This document shows, one piece after another, positions 46,852-58,354 of a DNA stretch of 60,319 nucleotides. Numbering within the stretch: position 1 is the stretch's first letter; each line of letters starts with the position of its first letter. Source of the DNA: Halopseudomonas xinjiangensis (GTDB lineage: Bacteria; Pseudomonadota; Gammaproteobacteria; Pseudomonadales; Pseudomonadaceae); the NCBI GenBank assembly GCA_011050525.1, contig DRFO01000037.1, positions 1 to 60,319 of the forward strand, in the 5' to 3' direction. The position numbers were made by a program, and so were the translations under genes. The notes beneath the pieces are model-generated. The model had not been told where the DNA came from and made no database searches. It was given only the letters and a program-made list of their open reading frames with translations.

Positions 46852-47853
46852 TCAGGCCGAAACCTTATCGTCCTTCTTCAAGCTTGCAGGCGGCCAGTTG
46901 TCCAGACGCATACCCAGTGACAGACCACGTGAAGCTAGAACATCCTTGATCTCGGTCAGGGATTTCTTACCCAGGTTTGGGGTCTTCAGCAGTTCAACTT
47001 CGGTACGCTGGATCAGATCGCCAATATAGTAAATATTTTCAGCCTTAAGACAGTTGGCCGAACGTACAGTCAGCTCCAGATCGTCTACCGGGCGCAACAG
47101 GATCGGATCGATCTCGTCTTCCTGATGCTCAACCACTGGCTCGTGGTCGCCCTTCAGGTCAACGAAGGCTGCCAACTGCTGCTGCAAAATAGTTGCAGCG
47201 CGGCGGATTGCCTCTTCCGGATCCAGAGTGCCGTTGGTCTCCAGGTCAATGACCAGTTTGTCCAGGTTGGTACGCTGCTCAACTCGGGCGCTCTCGACTA
47301 CATAAGCCACGCGGCGAACCGGGGTATAGGTAGCATCAAGCTGCAAACGGCCAATGGAGCGGCTTTCGTCATCATCAGACTGACGGGCATCGGCTGGCTC
47401 GTAGCCACGACCGCGTGCCACAGTCAGCTTCATGTTCAGCATACCATTGTCGGACAGGTTGGCGATGACGTGATCGGGATTGACGATCTCGACATCATGA
47501 TCCAACTGAATATCCGCACCAGTGACCGCTCCCTGGCCTTTCTTGGAAAGGGTCAGGGTGACGTGATCCCGACCGTGCATCTTGATCGCCAACCCTTTCA
47601 GGTTCAGCAAGATCTCGATGACATCTTCCTGGACGCCCTCAATGGCGCTGTACTCATGCAAAACGCCGTCGATTTCCGCCTCTACCACGGCACAACCGGG
47701 CATGGAGGAAAGCAGGATGCGCCGCAGCGCATTGCCCAGGGTATGGCCGAAACCACGCTCAAGCGGCTCAAGAGTAATCTTGGCCCGCGTGGGCGAACTT
47801 TCTTGTACGTCAATGTGACGCGGTGTTAGAAACTCGGTAACCGAACTCTGCAT
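46852..47853 (-). CDS. rpoA: RNA polymerase alpha subunit
   Basis: Scaffold subunit of RNA polymerase. The 333-residue product has the N-terminal dimerisation domain (about 1-230, [20 protein letters not shown]) and the DNA-contacting C-terminal domain (about 250-325, [25 protein letters not shown]). Embedded in the alpha operon between rpsD and rplQ. Confidence 0.99.
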   Translation of the reverse strand: MQSSVTEFLTPRHIDVQESSPTRAKITLEPLERGFGHTLGNALRRILLSSMPGCAVVEAEIDGVLHEYSAIEGVQEDVIEILLNLKGLAIKMHGRDHVTLTLSKKGQGAVTGADIQLDHDVEIVNPDHVIANLSDNGMLNMKLTVARGRGYEPADARQSDDDESRSIGRLQLDATYTPVRRVAYVVESARVEQRTNLDKLVIDLETNGTLDPEEAIRRAATILQQQLAAFVDLKGDHEPVVEHQEDEIDPILLRPVDDLELTVRSANCLKAENIYYIGDLIQRTEVELLKTPNLGKKSLTEIKDVLASRGLSLGMRLDNWPPASLKKDDKVSA

Positions 47854-47878
47854 GGGGGCACCTTTTGCTGTCTGTCAC

Positions 47879-48499
47879 TTACTTGGAGTAAAGCTCGACG
47901 ATCAGGTTTTCGTTGATGTCGGCGTATAGATCACTCCGTGAGGGCAGGCTTTTGAAGACACCTTCCTTCTTGGCAGCATCCACTTCCAACCACTCCGATT
48001 GACCGCGTTGAGCTGCCAGATCCAGCGAACCACCAATGCGCAACTGGTTTTTGGCTTTCTCGCGAACAGCTACAACGTCGCCTGGGGATACCAGGAAAGA
48101 AGCGATGTTTACGGTTTTGCCATTAACACTGATTGCCTTGTGGGAAACCAGCTGACGCGATTCTGCACGCGTTGAGCCAAAGCCCATACGGTACACAACG
48201 TTGTCCAGACGACGCTCGAGCAACTGCAACAGGTTCTCGCCGGTAGCGCCCTTAAGACGGGCAGCTTCCTTGTAGTAATTGGCGAACTGACGCTCAAGGA
48301 TGCCGTAGATACGACGAACTTTCTGCTTTTCACGAAGCTGCGTGCCGTACTCAGAGAGACGACCGCGACGCTGACCGTGCACACCTGGAGGGCTCTCCAG
48401 CTTGCACTTGGATTCCAGAGCGCGAGCGCCACTCTTGAGGAACAGGTCAGTGCCTTCGCGACGAGACAGCTTACATTTGGGACCAATATATCTAGCCAT
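47879..48499 (-). CDS. rpsD: 30S ribosomal protein S4
   Basis: 206-residue 16S rRNA-binding assembly protein with the S4 RNA-binding domain (about 95-160, [23 protein letters not shown]). I chose ATG at 48499 ([10 protein letters not shown]), preceded by AGGAG; upstream in-frame codons lie inside rpsK. In E. coli S4 represses its own operon; no such fold is demonstrated here. Confidence 0.98.
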   Translation of the reverse strand: MARYIGPKCKLSRREGTDLFLKSGARALESKCKLESPPGVHGQRRGRLSEYGTQLREKQKVRRIYGILERQFANYYKEAARLKGATGENLLQLLERRLDNVVYRMGFGSTRAESRQLVSHKAISVNGKTVNIASFLVSPGDVVAVREKAKNQLRIGGSLDLAAQRGQSEWLEVDAAKKEGVFKSLPSRSDLYADINENLIVELYSK

Positions 48500-48512
48500 T
48501 TCCGTCTCCTGG

Positions 48513-48902
48513 TTACACGCGGCGCTTCTTGGGCGGGCGACAGCCGTTATGTGGGATGGGGGTGACATCGGTGATGCCGCTGATCTTGTAGCCACAAGAG
48601 TTCAGCGCACGAACTGCCGATTCACGACCCGGGCCAGGGCCCTTCACATTAACGTCGAGATTTTTCAGACCATACTCCAGAGCTGCCTGACCAGCACGCT
48701 CGGCTGCTACCTGAGCAGCAAAGGGAGTGCTTTTACGCGAACCACGGAAACCGGAACCACCAGAGGTGGCCCAACTCAGGGCGTTGCCCTGACGATCGGT
48801 GATGGTGATGATGGTGTTATTGAAAGACGCGTGGATGTGGGCAATCCCATCGACCACCGTCTTCTTTACTTTCTTACGTACACGAGCAGCAGGCTTAGCC
48901 AT
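48513..48902 (-). CDS. rpsK: 30S ribosomal protein S11
   Basis: 129-residue platform protein near the mRNA exit, with the conserved [18 protein letters not shown] start and the C-terminal [15 protein letters not shown]. Between rpsM and rpsD in the alpha operon. Confidence 0.98.
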   Translation of the reverse strand: MAKPAARVRKKVKKTVVDGIAHIHASFNNTIITITDRQGNALSWATSGGSGFRGSRKSTPFAAQVAAERAGQAALEYGLKNLDVNVKGPGPGRESAVRALNSCGYKISGITDVTPIPHNGCRPPKKRRV

Positions 48903-48922
48903 ATCTGTATATTCCTTCGCGA

Positions 48923-49279
48923 TTACTTACGGATCGGCTTGCGCGGACCCTTACGGGTACGTGCGTTGGTCTTGGTACGCTGACCGCGGACCGGAAGGCC
49001 CTTACGGTGACGCAGACCACGATAGCAGCCGAGATCCATGAGACGCTTGACGTTCATGTTGATCGCACGACGCAGGTCACCTTCAGTGTTACTCTTGCCC
49101 ACTTCGGTGCGCAGCAGATCAACCTGCTCCTCGCTTAGATCCTTGATTTTTGCACTGGGCGCAATGCCAGTGGCAGCACAGATTTGCTGTGCTTTTGTTT
49201 GACCGATACCAAAGATATAGGTCAAAGAGATAACAGTGTGCTTGTTATCCGGGATGTTGACGCCTGCAATACGGGCCAT
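48923..49279 (-). CDS. rpsM: 30S ribosomal protein S13
   Basis: 118-residue head protein that contacts tRNA and L5. It has [13 protein letters not shown] at the start and the basic C-terminal [16 protein letters not shown]. First gene after an internal terminator that separates it from rpmJ, so it probably depends on readthrough or its own promoter, which I could not identify. Confidence 0.98.
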   Translation of the reverse strand: MARIAGVNIPDNKHTVISLTYIFGIGQTKAQQICAATGIAPSAKIKDLSEEQVDLLRTEVGKSNTEGDLRRAINMNVKRLMDLGCYRGLRHRKGLPVRGQRTKTNARTRKGPRKPIRK

Positions 49280-49360
49280 CCAAATTTACTCCGTCTGACA
49301 GCTACCTGACTCAACCCAAACGTAACTGAGTTGCGTGAAAAAGGGTGCAGTAGGGTAGCG

Positions 49361-49408
49361 CTAACAAAAATAAAAATCAACCACCCAGCCATTTAATTGG
49401 CCGGGTGG
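49361..49408 (-). terminator. Internal terminator between rpmJ and rpsM
   Basis: On the minus strand CCACCCGGCC pairs with GGCTGGGTGG (49381-49408, one mismatch) around an AATTAAAT loop, followed by TTGATTTTTATTTTT (49361-49380). This is a typical intrinsic terminator within the ribosomal cluster. Confidence 0.85.
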
Positions 49409-49449
49409 CGGTTATCCTGAGACGTAGTCTTCAATCAGCTGGAAAGGGA

Positions 49450-49566
49450 TTAACCTTGACGCTGCTTGTGACGGGGCTCAGCACTGCAAATAACCCGAAC
49501 GCTACCATTGCGACGGACCAACTTGCAGTTACGGCAAAGCTTCTTAACTGATGCTGCAACTTTCAT
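49450..49566 (-). CDS. rpmJ: 50S ribosomal protein L36 (zinc form)
   Basis: 38-residue protein, too short for many gene callers, reading [14 protein letters not shown] to the end HKQRQG. C11, C14, C27 and H33 make the zinc ribbon, so this is the zinc-dependent (C+) form. Zur-controlled zinc-free copies, if any, would be elsewhere. It lies 25 bp after secY. Confidence 0.97.
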   Translation of the reverse strand: MKVAASVKKLCRNCKLVRRNGSVRVICSAEPRHKQRQG

Positions 49567-49591
49567 AACCGACTCCTAAAAACCTGAGTGT

Positions 49592-50920
49592 TCAGCGCAG
49601 CATGCCGCTGCCGTAGCCTTTCAGGTTCGATTTCTTCATAAGAGACTCGTACTGCTGAGAAACGAGGTGCGATTGTACTTGCGACATGAAGTCCATCACA
49701 ACCACTACGACGATCAACAGCGAAGTCCCACCCAGATAGAAGGGCACATTAGCCGACACAACCAAGAACTGCGGTATCAAGCACACCGCGGTTATGTACA
49801 GCGCGCCAAACATGGTCAAGCGCGTCAGTACGCCATCAATGTAACGGGCGGACTGCTCACCTGGGCGGATGCCCGGAATGAAGGCACCCGACTTCTTGAG
49901 ATTCTCAGCCACATCCTTGGGATTGAACATCAACGCTGTGTAGAAGAAGCAGAAGAATATAATCCCCGCACTAAACAGAATGATGTTCAAAGGCTGACCC
50001 GGCGCAATTGCTTGCGACAGACTCTGCAACCAACCCATACCTTCACCTTGCCCAAACCAGGTACCGAGTGAAGCAGGGAAAAGCAAGATACTGCTTGCGA
50101 AGATCGCCGGGATCACGCCAGCCATATTGACCTTGAGGGGCAAATGACTGGTCTGAGCGGCAAACACCTTACGGCCTTGCTGACGCTTGGCGTAATTAAC
50201 GGTTATTCGCCGCTGGCCACGCTCCATGAAAACCACGAAGGCGATCAACGCAACAGCTAGAAGCGCGATAGCGATCAAGGCGAAGATATTGATATCACCT
50301 TGCCGAGCCGCCTCAAACGACTGACCAATAGCACTGGGCAATCCAGCAACGATACCGGCGAAAATCAGCATGGAAATGCCGTTGCCAACGCCGCGCTCGG
50401 TTATTTGCTCACCCAGCCACATCATGAACATGGCGCCCGCTACAAAGGTGGTGACTGCAATGAAATAGAAGCCAAACCCCGTATTGAAAGCCACGCCTTG
50501 ACTCGCCAGGCCCACCGACATACCTATTGCCTGGATAAACGCCAGGACCAAGGTAAGGTAGCGAGTGTACTGACTTATCTTGCGACGTCCGGACTCGCCC
50601 TCCTTCTTCAACTGCTCAAGGGAGGGGCTCACCGCCGTCATCAACTGCATGATGATCGATGCAGAAATGTACGGCATGATGCCCAGAGCAAAAATACTCA
50701 TTCGCTCCAGGGCACCGCCCGAAAACATATTGAACAGACTAAGAATGGTCCCCTCGTTCTGCCTGAACAAGTCAGCCAGTCGATCAGGATTGATACCAGG
50801 CACCGGAATATGGGCCCCGATGCGGTATACGATGATCGCCAGGAACAGGAAGCGCAAGCGCCCCCACAGTTCCGTCAGGCCGCCTTGCTTCATCCCAGAG
50901 AGAGCGCCTTGCTTAGCCAT
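49592..50920 (-). CDS. secY: Protein translocase subunit SecY
   Basis: Channel of the Sec export machinery, 442 residues with ten membrane segments, the plug segment near 60-75 and cytoplasmic loops with basic residues ([22 protein letters not shown]). Start abuts the rplO stop, as usual in the spc operon. Confidence 0.98.
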   Translation of the reverse strand: MAKQGALSGMKQGGLTELWGRLRFLFLAIIVYRIGAHIPVPGINPDRLADLFRQNEGTILSLFNMFSGGALERMSIFALGIMPYISASIIMQLMTAVSPSLEQLKKEGESGRRKISQYTRYLTLVLAFIQAIGMSVGLASQGVAFNTGFGFYFIAVTTFVAGAMFMMWLGEQITERGVGNGISMLIFAGIVAGLPSAIGQSFEAARQGDINIFALIAIALLAVALIAFVVFMERGQRRITVNYAKRQQGRKVFAAQTSHLPLKVNMAGVIPAIFASSILLFPASLGTWFGQGEGMGWLQSLSQAIAPGQPLNIILFSAGIIFFCFFYTALMFNPKDVAENLKKSGAFIPGIRPGEQSARYIDGVLTRLTMFGALYITAVCLIPQFLVVSANVPFYLGGTSLLIVVVVVMDFMSQVQSHLVSQQYESLMKKSNLKGYGSGMLR

Positions 50921-51355
50921 TTAGTCCTCGATCTTGCCGCCAGCTGCTTCGATCGCTGCACGCGCACCTTTGGTGGCCATCAGCCCTTTGATGTTGACCG
51001 CTTTGGTCACATCACCAGACAGAACGACCTTGGCACGTACAAACTTGTTACCGATGATATTGGCGTCTTTCAAAGCCTGCAGATCAACGACATCAACGTC
51101 CAGCTTGTTAAGCTCACTGGTACGAATTTCGGCGGTGACCATAGCAATTTTTGAAGTAAAACCAAACTTCGGCAAGCGGCGGTGCAACGGCTGCTGACCA
51201 CCCTCAAAACCCGGTGCGACTGTACCGCCCGAACGCGAGCTCAAACCCTTGTGGCCACGGCCAGCGGTTTTACCCAGACCGCTACCGATACCACGACCAA
51301 CGCGCAGCTTTTCACGGCGTGCACCTGGCGCAGAACGCAGATCATTCAGTTTCAT
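50921..51355 (-). CDS. rplO: 50S ribosomal protein L15
   Basis: 144-residue protein with the glycine/arginine-rich N-terminus ([18 protein letters not shown]) that threads into 23S rRNA. Three bases after rpmD and directly before secY. Confidence 0.98.
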   Translation of the reverse strand: MKLNDLRSAPGARREKLRVGRGIGSGLGKTAGRGHKGLSSRSGGTVAPGFEGGQQPLHRRLPKFGFTSKIAMVTAEIRTSELNKLDVDVVDLQALKDANIIGNKFVRAKVVLSGDVTKAVNIKGLMATKGARAAIEAAGGKIED

Positions 51356-51358
51356 GTC

Positions 51359-51541
51359 TTAACCCTCTACCCGGACCATGTAGGCGACCTGATTGATCAT
51401 CCCACGTACAGACGGGGTGTCTTCGACCTCGACTGTGTGATTGATACGGCGCAGACCCAAGCCTTTAACACAGGCTTTGTGGTTCGGCAGACGACCAACA
51501 ACACTCTTAAACAGGGTCACTTTGATTTTTGCATTAGCCAT
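51359..51541 (-). CDS. rpmD: 50S ribosomal protein L30
   Basis: 60-residue protein with the family pattern [16 protein letters not shown] and [11 protein letters not shown]. Between rpsE and rplO in the spc operon. Confidence 0.97.
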   Translation of the reverse strand: MANAKIKVTLFKSVVGRLPNHKACVKGLGLRRINHTVEVEDTPSVRGMINQVAYMVRVEG

Positions 51542-51547
51542 TACAGG

Positions 51548-52051
51548 TTACCCCACGATATCTTCAACGGTCTTGCCGCGCTTGGCTGCTACAGACTCGG
51601 GCGACTGCATAGACTTCAGACCCTTGTATGTGGCCTGAACGACGTTGACCGGATTGGTGGAACCGTAACACTTGGCCAGTACGTTATGTACACCGGCAGC
51701 TTCCAGGACTGCACGCATCGCGCCACCGGCAATAACACCGGTACCTTCAGAAGCGGGCATCATGAATACCTTGGAGGCACCATGGGCAGCCCGAACCGGA
51801 TACTGCAACGTTGAACCGTTAAGGTCCACCTGGATCATGTTACGACGCGCGGCTTCCATGGCTTTCTGGATCGCAGCAGGCACTTCACGCGCCTTGCCAC
51901 GACCGAAACCCACACGACCTTTGCCGTCACCGACAACAGTCAGTGCGGTGAAAGCGAAAATACGGCCGCCCTTAACTACTTTGGCAACTCGGTTAACCTG
52001 AACCAGTTTCTCGATGTAACCTTCGTCGCGCTTTTGCTCGAAATTAGCCAT
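51548..52051 (-). CDS. rpsE: 30S ribosomal protein S5
   Basis: 167-residue protein important for decoding accuracy, with a double-stranded-RNA-type fold and [21 protein letters not shown] chose ATG at 52051 ([12 protein letters not shown]); longer in-frame reading overlaps rplR. Confidence 0.98.
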   Translation of the reverse strand: MANFEQKRDEGYIEKLVQVNRVAKVVKGGRIFAFTALTVVGDGKGRVGFGRGKAREVPAAIQKAMEAARRNMIQVDLNGSTLQYPVRAAHGASKVFMMPASEGTGVIAGGAMRAVLEAAGVHNVLAKCYGSTNPVNVVQATYKGLKSMQSPESVAAKRGKTVEDIVG

Positions 52052-52061
52052 AGCTCTACCC

Positions 52062-52412
52062 TTAGAATTCCAGCCCGCCTTCACGAGCGGCGTCGGCAAG
52101 CGCTTTCACGCGGCCATGATACTTGAAGCCGGAACGGTCGAAGGAGACCTGAGTTACACCGGCGGCCTTGGCGCGCTCAGCAACCAGAAGACCGACTTTC
52201 TTGGCGGCTTCGATATTGCCAGTGCTGCCCCTGCGCAGATCGGAGTCCAGCGTCGAAGCGCTGGCCAGAACCGTTGCGCCATCAGCCGAGATCACTTGTG
52301 CGTACATGTGCTGCGAAGAACGGTACACGCACAGACGTACGGCTTCCAGCTCGCGCTGCTTGAGACGCGAACGGCGAGCGCGACGGAGACGAATAACTTT
52401 TTTATCGCTCAT
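52062..52412 (-). CDS. rplR: 50S ribosomal protein L18
   Basis: 116-residue 5S rRNA-binding protein with a basic N-terminus ([14 protein letters not shown]) and [16 protein letters not shown]. Ten bases after rplF. Confidence 0.98.
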   Translation of the reverse strand: MSDKKVIRLRRARRSRLKQRELEAVRLCVYRSSQHMYAQVISADGATVLASASTLDSDLRRGSTGNIEAAKKVGLLVAERAKAAGVTQVSFDRSGFKYHGRVKALADAAREGGLEF

Positions 52413-52422
52413 TTGCTATGCC

Positions 52423-52953
52423 CTACTTCTTCTTGGCTTCTTTACGACGCACAACTTCATCAGAGTAGCGAACGCCCTTGCCCTTGTAGGGTTCTGGACG
52501 ACGGAAATCACGAATTTCCGCGGCTACCTGACCGACCAGCTGCTTGTCGATACCTTTGATGATGATGTCAGTCTGACTTGGGGTTTCCGCAGAAACACCT
52601 TCAGGCAGCTGATAGTCGATGGGGTGGGAAAAACCCAGAGCCAGTGACAGAATCTGTCCCTTGGCCTGCGCCTTATAACCTACGCCAACGAGCTGCAGCT
52701 TACGCTCGAAACCTTGAGTGACACCTGTAACCATGTTCTGTACCAGCGCACGTGTAGTGCCGGCCATGGCCATGTTTACGCTGCCAGGACGGGCGGCAAA
52801 CTTCAGCACCCCATCTTCCTGAACAACTTCAACTGTTGAGTGCAGATTCAGATCCAGGGAGCCCTTGGCGCCCTTGACTGACAGTTCCTGACCGTTCAGC
52901 TTTACTTCAACGCCCTGTGGCAATTTGACAGGGTCTTTAGCGACGCGAGACAT
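52423..52953 (-). CDS. rplF: 50S ribosomal protein L6
   Basis: 176-residue protein with two L6 repeats (about 10-80 and 90-165) and the terminal [24 protein letters not shown], near the GTPase centre of the ribosome. Confidence 0.98.
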   Translation of the reverse strand: MSRVAKDPVKLPQGVEVKLNGQELSVKGAKGSLDLNLHSTVEVVQEDGVLKFAARPGSVNMAMAGTTRALVQNMVTGVTQGFERKLQLVGVGYKAQAKGQILSLALGFSHPIDYQLPEGVSAETPSQTDIIIKGIDKQLVGQVAAEIRDFRRPEPYKGKGVRYSDEVVRRKEAKKK

Positions 52954-52965
52954 CGTAACCCCCTA

Positions 52966-53358
52966 TCAGAATACGGTACAAAGCACTTCGCCGCCGATGC
53001 CGGCAGCGCGAGCAGCACGATCAGTCATCACACCCTTGTTGGTGGAGACAATCGAGACACCCAATCCACCCTTGACCTTTGGAATCTGATCAACGGACTT
53101 GTACTGCCGCAGGCCTGGACGGCTGATGCGCTTAATATCTTCAATTACCGGCTTGCCCTCGAAGTACTTGAGGTCGATAGAAAGAACAGGCTTTGCGTCG
53201 CCCTGCACTTCATAACCGGCAACATAGCCTTCTTCTTTAAGTACTTTGGCGACAGCCACCTTCAGCTTTGCCGAAGGCATGCTGACACTGGACTTTTCAG
53301 CCATCTGGGCATTACGGATACGGGTCAGCATATCTGCTAACGGGTCCTGCATACTCAT
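52966..53358 (-). CDS. rpsH: 30S ribosomal protein S8
   Basis: 130-residue 16S rRNA-binding assembly protein, with [18 protein letters not shown] and the C-terminal [17 protein letters not shown]. In E. coli S8 is the spc operon repressor; the target fold was not tested here. Confidence 0.98.
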   Translation of the reverse strand: MSMQDPLADMLTRIRNAQMAEKSSVSMPSAKLKVAVAKVLKEEGYVAGYEVQGDAKPVLSIDLKYFEGKPVIEDIKRISRPGLRQYKSVDQIPKVKGGLGVSIVSTNKGVMTDRAARAAGIGGEVLCTVF

Positions 53359-53397
53359 GGGCTTTCTGCTCCTGAAACTGAGTAATTAAGGTCTGGA

Positions 53398-53703
53398 TTA
53401 CCAGCTGGCTTTAACCAGACCGGGTACATCACCACGCATTGCTGCTTCACGCAACTTAATGCGCGAAAGACCAAATTTGCGGTATACACCGTGTGGACGG
53501 CCAGTCATACGGCAGCGGTTACGCTGACGCACAGGGCTCGCATCACGCGGCAATTTCTGCAGAGCTACCTGGGCATTCCAACGGTCTTCAACAGACGCAT
53601 TGACGTTGCCAATGGTGGCTTTTAGCTCGGCACGCTTCTTGGCGTACTTGGCAACCGTGAGGGTACGCTTAAGCTCACGGTTTTTCATGCTGACTTTCGC
53701 CAT
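53398..53703 (-). CDS. rpsN: 30S ribosomal protein S14 (zinc-free form)
   Basis: 101-residue long form with a single cysteine ([12 protein letters not shown]), so it does not bind zinc, unlike the L36 copy of this cluster. I chose ATG at 53703 ([11 protein letters not shown]), preceded by AGGAG; the longer in-frame reading overlaps rplE. Confidence 0.98.
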   Translation of the reverse strand: MAKVSMKNRELKRTLTVAKYAKKRAELKATIGNVNASVEDRWNAQVALQKLPRDASPVRQRNRCRMTGRPHGVYRKFGLSRIKLREAAMRGDVPGLVKASW

Positions 53704-53713
53704 TACCTGACTC

Positions 53714-54253
53714 CTAGTTACGGAACGGGAAGTTGAACGCACGCAGTAGCGCACGACCTTCGTCGTCAGTCCGCGCAGTGGTCGTCAAAGTAATATCCAG
53801 ACCACGCAGGGCATCGATCTTGTCGTAGTCGATTTCCGGGAAAATGATCTGTTCTTTGACGCCCATGCTGTAATTACCACGGCCATCGAACGATTTTGCG
53901 TTCAAGCCACGGAAGTCACGTACGCGGGGCAGAGAAATAGCCAGCAGACGATCCAGGAATTCATACATCTGTTCCCGGCGCAAGGTTACCTTGATACCGA
54001 TCGGCCAGCCATCACGAATTTTAAAACCAGCAATAGATTTGCGCGCGTAGGTCACAATGCCTTTACGGCCAGTGATCTTCTCGAGGTCCGCCATTGCGTT
54101 CTCGATGACTTTCTTGTCACCGACAGCTTCGCCAAGACCCATGTTGAGGGTAATTTTGGTCAGCCTCGGAACTTCCATCACGTTCGACAAGCCCAGTTCT
54201 TCCTGGAGCTTGGGAACGAGAGTAGTCCGATAGTGTTCTTTCAATCTTGCCAT
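53714..54253 (-). CDS. rplE: 50S ribosomal protein L5
   Basis: 179-residue 5S rRNA-binding protein with [15 protein letters not shown] and the P-site loop region. I chose ATG at 54253 (MARLKEHY) with AGGTG seven bases upstream; a GTG three codons earlier is less likely. Confidence 0.97.
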   Translation of the reverse strand: MARLKEHYRTTLVPKLQEELGLSNVMEVPRLTKITLNMGLGEAVGDKKVIENAMADLEKITGRKGIVTYARKSIAGFKIRDGWPIGIKVTLRREQMYEFLDRLLAISLPRVRDFRGLNAKSFDGRGNYSMGVKEQIIFPEIDYDKIDALRGLDITLTTTARTDDEGRALLRAFNFPFRN

Positions 54254-54270
54254 GGTAAGCACCTAGATTC

Positions 54271-54585
54271 TCAAGCGTCGACGGCTTTTTGCGTCGACTT
54301 GAAAATACGAACCTTCTTACCTTCTTCGACCTTGAAGCCGATACGATCAGCCTTGCTGGTCTCAGGGTTGAAGATAGCCACGTTGGAGACGTGGATTGGC
54401 GCCTCCTTCTCAACAATACCGCCCTGCGAACCAGCCATGGGATTAGGCTTGGTATGGCGTTTGATAATGTTGACGCCGGAAATCATCAGGCGAGAGTCGA
54501 CCAGGACCTTGAGGACCTTGCCGCGCTTGCCTTTGTCTTTACCGGCGATGACGATTACGTCGTCGTCACGTTTGATCTTTTGCAT
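54271..54585 (-). CDS. rplX: 50S ribosomal protein L24
   Basis: 104-residue assembly-initiator protein with the KOW motif ([19 protein letters not shown]) near the N-terminus. Eleven bases after rplN. Confidence 0.98.
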   Translation of the reverse strand: MQKIKRDDDVIVIAGKDKGKRGKVLKVLVDSRLMISGVNIIKRHTKPNPMAGSQGGIVEKEAPIHVSNVAIFNPETSKADRIGFKVEEGKKVRIFKSTQKAVDA

Positions 54586-54596
54586 GACCGGGCTCC

Positions 54597-54965
54597 TTAC
54601 AGCACTTCGGGCGCGAGGGAAACGATCTTCATGAATTGCTCATTACGCAGTTCACGCGTCACTGGCCCAAAGATGCGGGTACCGATCGGCTCATTTTTGT
54701 TATTGAGCAGAACGGCTGCGTTGCCATCAAAACGGATCAGCGAACCGTCTGTACGGCGTACACCGTGACGGGTACGCACGATGACCGCATTGAGCACCTG
54801 GCCTTTCTTTACTTTGCCGCGGGGAATCGCTTCCTTCACGGTCACTTTGATGATATCGCCAATGCCAGCGTAGCGGCGGTGAGAACCGCCCAAAACCTTG
54901 ATACACATAACGCGACGTGCACCACTGTTGTCAGCCACATCCAGCATGGATTGAGTCTGAATCAT
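54597..54965 (-). CDS. rplN: 50S ribosomal protein L14
   Basis: 122-residue protein of the subunit interface, beginning [16 protein letters not shown], with [13 protein letters not shown]. It follows rpsQ after a 43 bp gap where the S10 and spc groups join; I see no clear terminator there. Confidence 0.98.
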   Translation of the reverse strand: MIQTQSMLDVADNSGARRVMCIKVLGGSHRRYAGIGDIIKVTVKEAIPRGKVKKGQVLNAVIVRTRHGVRRTDGSLIRFDGNAAVLLNNKNEPIGTRIFGPVTRELRNEQFMKIVSLAPEVL

Positions 54966-55008
54966 AACTTTCTCCGACCCTTAAAAAATCCGCTAAACAG
55001 CGCGGGAC

Positions 55009-55272
55009 TTAAACTTGCGCCGCGCGCTCGTCAACCTGTACCAGGGTCCAGTTCTTGGTTTTAGCCAAGGGACGGGTTTCCCGGATGGTGACCAGATCGC
55101 CGATGCGGCATTCGTTGTTCTCGTCATGCGCATGTAGCTTGGTAGAGCGCCGCACGTACTTGCCGTACAGCGGATGCTTTACCTGACGCTCGATGAGCAC
55201 AGTGACGGTTTTTTCCATCTTGTCACTGACCACACGGCCAGTAACGGTACGAACTGTATTGTTCTCGGCCAT
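55009..55272 (-). CDS. rpsQ: 30S ribosomal protein S17
   Basis: 87-residue OB-fold 16S-binding protein with [19 protein letters not shown] and [16 protein letters not shown]. Two bases after rpmC; last gene of the S10 group. Confidence 0.98.
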   Translation of the reverse strand: MAENNTVRTVTGRVVSDKMEKTVTVLIERQVKHPLYGKYVRRSTKLHAHDENNECRIGDLVTIRETRPLAKTKNWTLVQVDERAAQV

Positions 55273-55274
55273 GA

Positions 55275-55466
55275 TCAGTTACCACCTTTCTGATTAAGCA
55301 CGGTCTTGACTCGGGCGATATCACGCTTAGCCTGCTTCAGCAGGTGGCTCTGACCGAGCTGACCGGTTGCCTTCTGCATGCGCAGATTGAACTGATCACG
55401 CAGCAGGGTAAGCAGCTGCTCATTGAGCTGCTCGCCAGATTTTTCACGAAGTTCTGTCGCTTTCAT
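55275..55466 (-). CDS. rpmC: 50S ribosomal protein L29
   Basis: 63-residue helical hairpin protein near the exit tunnel, with [10 protein letters not shown] and the ending RVKTVLNQK. Start overlaps the rplP stop by one base (TAATG). Confidence 0.98.
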   Translation of the reverse strand: MKATELREKSGEQLNEQLLTLLRDQFNLRMQKATGQLGQSHLLKQAKRDIARVKTVLNQKGGN

Positions 55467-55879
55467 TACATCACCGTCCGCTTAACAAAGGTGGTAGCGA
55501 GAGGCAGCTTGGCAGCGGCCAAGGCGAAAGCCTCGCGCGCCAGCTCTTCGGAAACACCTTCAATCTCATACAGGACCTTGCCAGGCTTGATCTGGGCAAC
55601 CCAGTACTCGACGTTACCCTTACCTTTACCCATCCGCACTTCCAAAGGCTTCTTGGAAATTGGCTTATCCGGGAAGACACGGATCCAGATTTTACCGCCA
55701 CGCTTAACGTGACGAGTCAAAGCACGACGGGCAGCTTCGATCTGACGGGCAGTCAGACGACCGCGGCCTACGGCTTTAAGTGCATATTCGCCAAAGCTCA
55801 CTTTACTGCCGCGATGTGCCAGGCCACGATTGTGACCGGTCATCTGCTTGCGGAACTTCGTACGCTTGGGTTGTAACAT
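55466..55879 (-). CDS. rplP: 50S ribosomal protein L16
   Basis: 137-residue protein near the A-site and 5S rRNA, with [19 protein letters not shown] and [19 protein letters not shown]. Confidence 0.98.
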   Translation of the reverse strand: MLQPKRTKFRKQMTGHNRGLAHRGSKVSFGEYALKAVGRGRLTARQIEAARRALTRHVKRGGKIWIRVFPDKPISKKPLEVRMGKGKGNVEYWVAQIKPGKVLYEIEGVSEELAREAFALAAAKLPLATTFVKRTVM

Positions 55880-55890
55880 GTGCGTACCCC

Positions 55891-56571
55891 TTACTTAGCA
55901 GCTTTTTTCTTGGTCGCGACGGTTTTGGTTTCTTCAGGCTGACCACCAATGATCTCACCCTTGAAAATCCAAACCTTCACACCGATCACACCGTAAGTGG
56001 TGTGGGCTTCAGCCGTTGCGTAGTCGATATCGGCACGCAGGGTGTGCAATGGCACACGACCTTCACGGTACCATTCGGTACGTGCGATCTCGGCACCGCC
56101 AAGACGGCCGCCAACCTGAATCTTGATACCCTTGGCACCGATACGCATGGCGTTCTGTACTGCGCGCTTCATGGCGCGGCGGAACATCACGCGACGCTCC
56201 AGCTGCTGAGCAACGCTTTGTGCAACCAGGGCACCGTCGAGCTCCGGCTTGCGGATCTCTTCAATGTTGATATGCACAGGCACGCCCATCTGCTGAGTCA
56301 GCTCCTGGCGCAGCTTCTCGACATCTTCGCCTTTCTTGCCGATCACGATGCCTGGACGGGCAGTGTGAATGGTGATCTTGGCGGTTTGTGCCGGACGCTG
56401 AATCTCAACGCGACTGACCGAAGCGCTCTTCAATTTCTTCTGAATGTACTCACGCACCTTCAGATCAGTGAACAGGTAGTCCGCATAGGTGCGGCCATCT
56501 GCATACCACACCGAAGTGTGCTGTTTAACGATTCCGAGGCGCATGCCTATCGGATGTACTTTCTGACCCAT
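55891..56571 (-). CDS. rpsC: 30S ribosomal protein S3
   Basis: 226-residue mRNA-entry protein with an N-terminal KH domain ([16 protein letters not shown] near 75-90) and the C-terminal S3 domain, ending in a lysine-rich tail. Confidence 0.98.
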   Translation of the reverse strand: MGQKVHPIGMRLGIVKQHTSVWYADGRTYADYLFTDLKVREYIQKKLKSASVSRVEIQRPAQTAKITIHTARPGIVIGKKGEDVEKLRQELTQQMGVPVHINIEEIRKPELDGALVAQSVAQQLERRVMFRRAMKRAVQNAMRIGAKGIKIQVGGRLGGAEIARTEWYREGRVPLHTLRADIDYATAEAHTTYGVIGVKVWIFKGEIIGGQPEETKTVATKKKAAK

Positions 56572-56582
56572 GTGATCGACTC

Positions 56583-56915
56583 CTACTTGTCAGCAACCTT
56601 GACCGTGATATGGCAAGACCGCTTAACGATGCGATCAGCACGGCCTTTGGCACGCGGCATGATGCGCTTCAAAGAGCGACCTTCGTTGACAAACACGGTG
56701 GAGACCTTCAGGTCATCCACGTCCGCGCCATCATTATGTTCCGCGTTGGCAATTGCCGACTCGAGAACTTTCTTGATGATTTCAGCGGCCTTCTTGTTGC
56801 TGAATTTCAGCAGGCTCAGGGCCTCATCGACCTTCTTCCCGCGGATCTGGTCAGCGACCAAGCGCGCTTTCTGGGCAGAGAGGCGGGCGCCTTTATGACT
56901 AGCGGCTACTTCCAT
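56583..56915 (-). CDS. rplV: 50S ribosomal protein L22
   Basis: 110-residue protein whose beta hairpin lines the exit tunnel, with [17 protein letters not shown] and [13 protein letters not shown]. Confidence 0.98.
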   Translation of the reverse strand: MEVAASHKGARLSAQKARLVADQIRGKKVDEALSLLKFSNKKAAEIIKKVLESAIANAEHNDGADVDDLKVSTVFVNEGRSLKRIMPRAKGRADRIVKRSCHITVKVADK

Positions 56916-56927
56916 CTTCCTAACCCC

Positions 56928-57203
56928 TTAGCGCTTGGCTTTCTTGTCTGCTGCGTGACCACGATAGGTACGCGTAGCAGAGAATTCGCCTAACTTGTGA
57001 CCGACCATGTCTTCGGAGATGATTACCGGTACATGTTGACGGCCGTTATGTACTGCGATGGTCAAACCAACCATCTGTGGCAGAATCATCGAACGACGCG
57101 ACCAGGTTTTGACCGGCTTGCGCTCGTTCTTTTCTACTGCAACTTCGATCTTCTTTAACAGGTGAAGATCGATAAAAGGTCCTTTCTTCAGAGAACGCGG
57201 CAC
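56928..57203 (-). CDS. rpsS: 30S ribosomal protein S19
   Basis: 91-residue head protein with [18 protein letters not shown] and [20 protein letters not shown]. Between rplB and rplV. Confidence 0.98.
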   Translation of the reverse strand: MPRSLKKGPFIDLHLLKKIEVAVEKNERKPVKTWSRRSMILPQMVGLTIAVHNGRQHVPVIISEDMVGHKLGEFSATRTYRGHAADKKAKR

Positions 57204-57217
57204 TGTCGTATCCCCTC

Positions 57218-58042
57218 TTATTTGCTGCGACGACGGACAATCATCTTGTCAGTGCGCTTGTTTGACCGAGTCTTGGCGCCCTTGGTCGGGAAGCCCCATG
57301 GCGACACCGGGTGACGACCACCAGATGTACGACCTTCACCACCACCGTGCGGGTGATCAACCGGGTTCATGGCAACACCACGAACGGTCGGACGAACTCC
57401 ACGCCAGCGTTTGGCACCGGCCTTACCCAACGAACGCAGACTGTGCTCGCCATTGGACACTTCGCCCATGGTGGCACGGCACTCGCCAAGCACCTTGCGC
57501 ATTTCGCCAGAGCGCAAACGCACGGTTACATAGGCACCTTCACGCGCTACCAGCTGTACGGAAGCACCGGCACTGCGTGCAACTTGCGCACCTTTGCCTG
57601 GCTTCAGTTCGATCGCATGAATAGTGCTACCAACCGGAATATTGCGCAGCGGCAGGGTGTTACCCGGCTTGATCGGCGCCTCGGCACCCGAGACCAGTTG
57701 GTCGCCAGCAGTCACGCCCTTGGGCGCAATGATGTAGCGACGCTCGCCGTCGGCGTACTTGAGCAGAGCAATATGAGCGGTACGGTTCGGATCGTATTCA
57801 ATACGCTCAACAACGGCTGGAATGCCATCCTTGTTGCGACGAAAATCGACCAGACGATAGTGCTGCTTATGTCCGCCCCCACGATGACGCGTGGTAATGC
57901 GGCCATTGTTGTTACGACCACCAGATTTGCCTTGCTTCTCGACCAGGGCTGCAAACGGTGCACCCTTGTGCAGGTCAGTGTTTACGACCTTGACAACGAA
58001 GCGGCGGCCTGGGGAAGTAGGTTTACATTTTACAAGTGCCAT
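57218..58042 (-). CDS. rplB: 50S ribosomal protein L2
   Basis: 274-residue protein near the peptidyl-transferase centre, with [18 protein letters not shown] and the diagnostic [18 protein letters not shown] containing the functional histidine (HPHGGG). Confidence 0.98.
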   Translation of the reverse strand: MALVKCKPTSPGRRFVVKVVNTDLHKGAPFAALVEKQGKSGGRNNNGRITTRHRGGGHKQHYRLVDFRRNKDGIPAVVERIEYDPNRTAHIALLKYADGERRYIIAPKGVTAGDQLVSGAEAPIKPGNTLPLRNIPVGSTIHAIELKPGKGAQVARSAGASVQLVAREGAYVTVRLRSGEMRKVLGECRATMGEVSNGEHSLRSLGKAGAKRWRGVRPTVRGVAMNPVDHPHGGGEGRTSGGRHPVSPWGFPTKGAKTRSNKRTDKMIVRRRSK

Positions 58043-58057
58043 GATGTACCCCTTTAC

Positions 58058-58354
58058 TTATTCAGCGCTGGCAAAGTCGATGTCTTGACCGGGCTGCAGG
58101 CTTACATAGGCCTTCTTCCAGTCATTACGCTTGCCCAGGCCGCGAACGGTTCGCTTGGTCTTGCCTTTAACATTCAAGGTCGCGACAGTCTTGACCTTGA
58201 CGTTGAACAGCTGTTCAACGGCTTTCTTGATTTCCAGCTTGGTCGCGGTAGTTTCTACCTTGAACACGAACTGGTTTTTGCTGTCAGCCAGCACGGTAGC
58301 CTTCTCGGATACATGCGGGCCAAGCAGTACTTTGAAAATGCGCTCTTGGTTCAT
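58058..58354 (-). CDS. rplW: 50S ribosomal protein L23
   Basis: 98-residue exit-tunnel protein that docks trigger factor and SRP, beginning [20 protein letters not shown]. Start overlaps the rplD stop by 4 bp (ATGA). Confidence 0.98.
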   Translation of the reverse strand: MNQERIFKVLLGPHVSEKATVLADSKNQFVFKVETTATKLEIKKAVEQLFNVKVKTVATLNVKGKTKRTVRGLGKRNDWKKAYVSLQPGQDIDFASAE

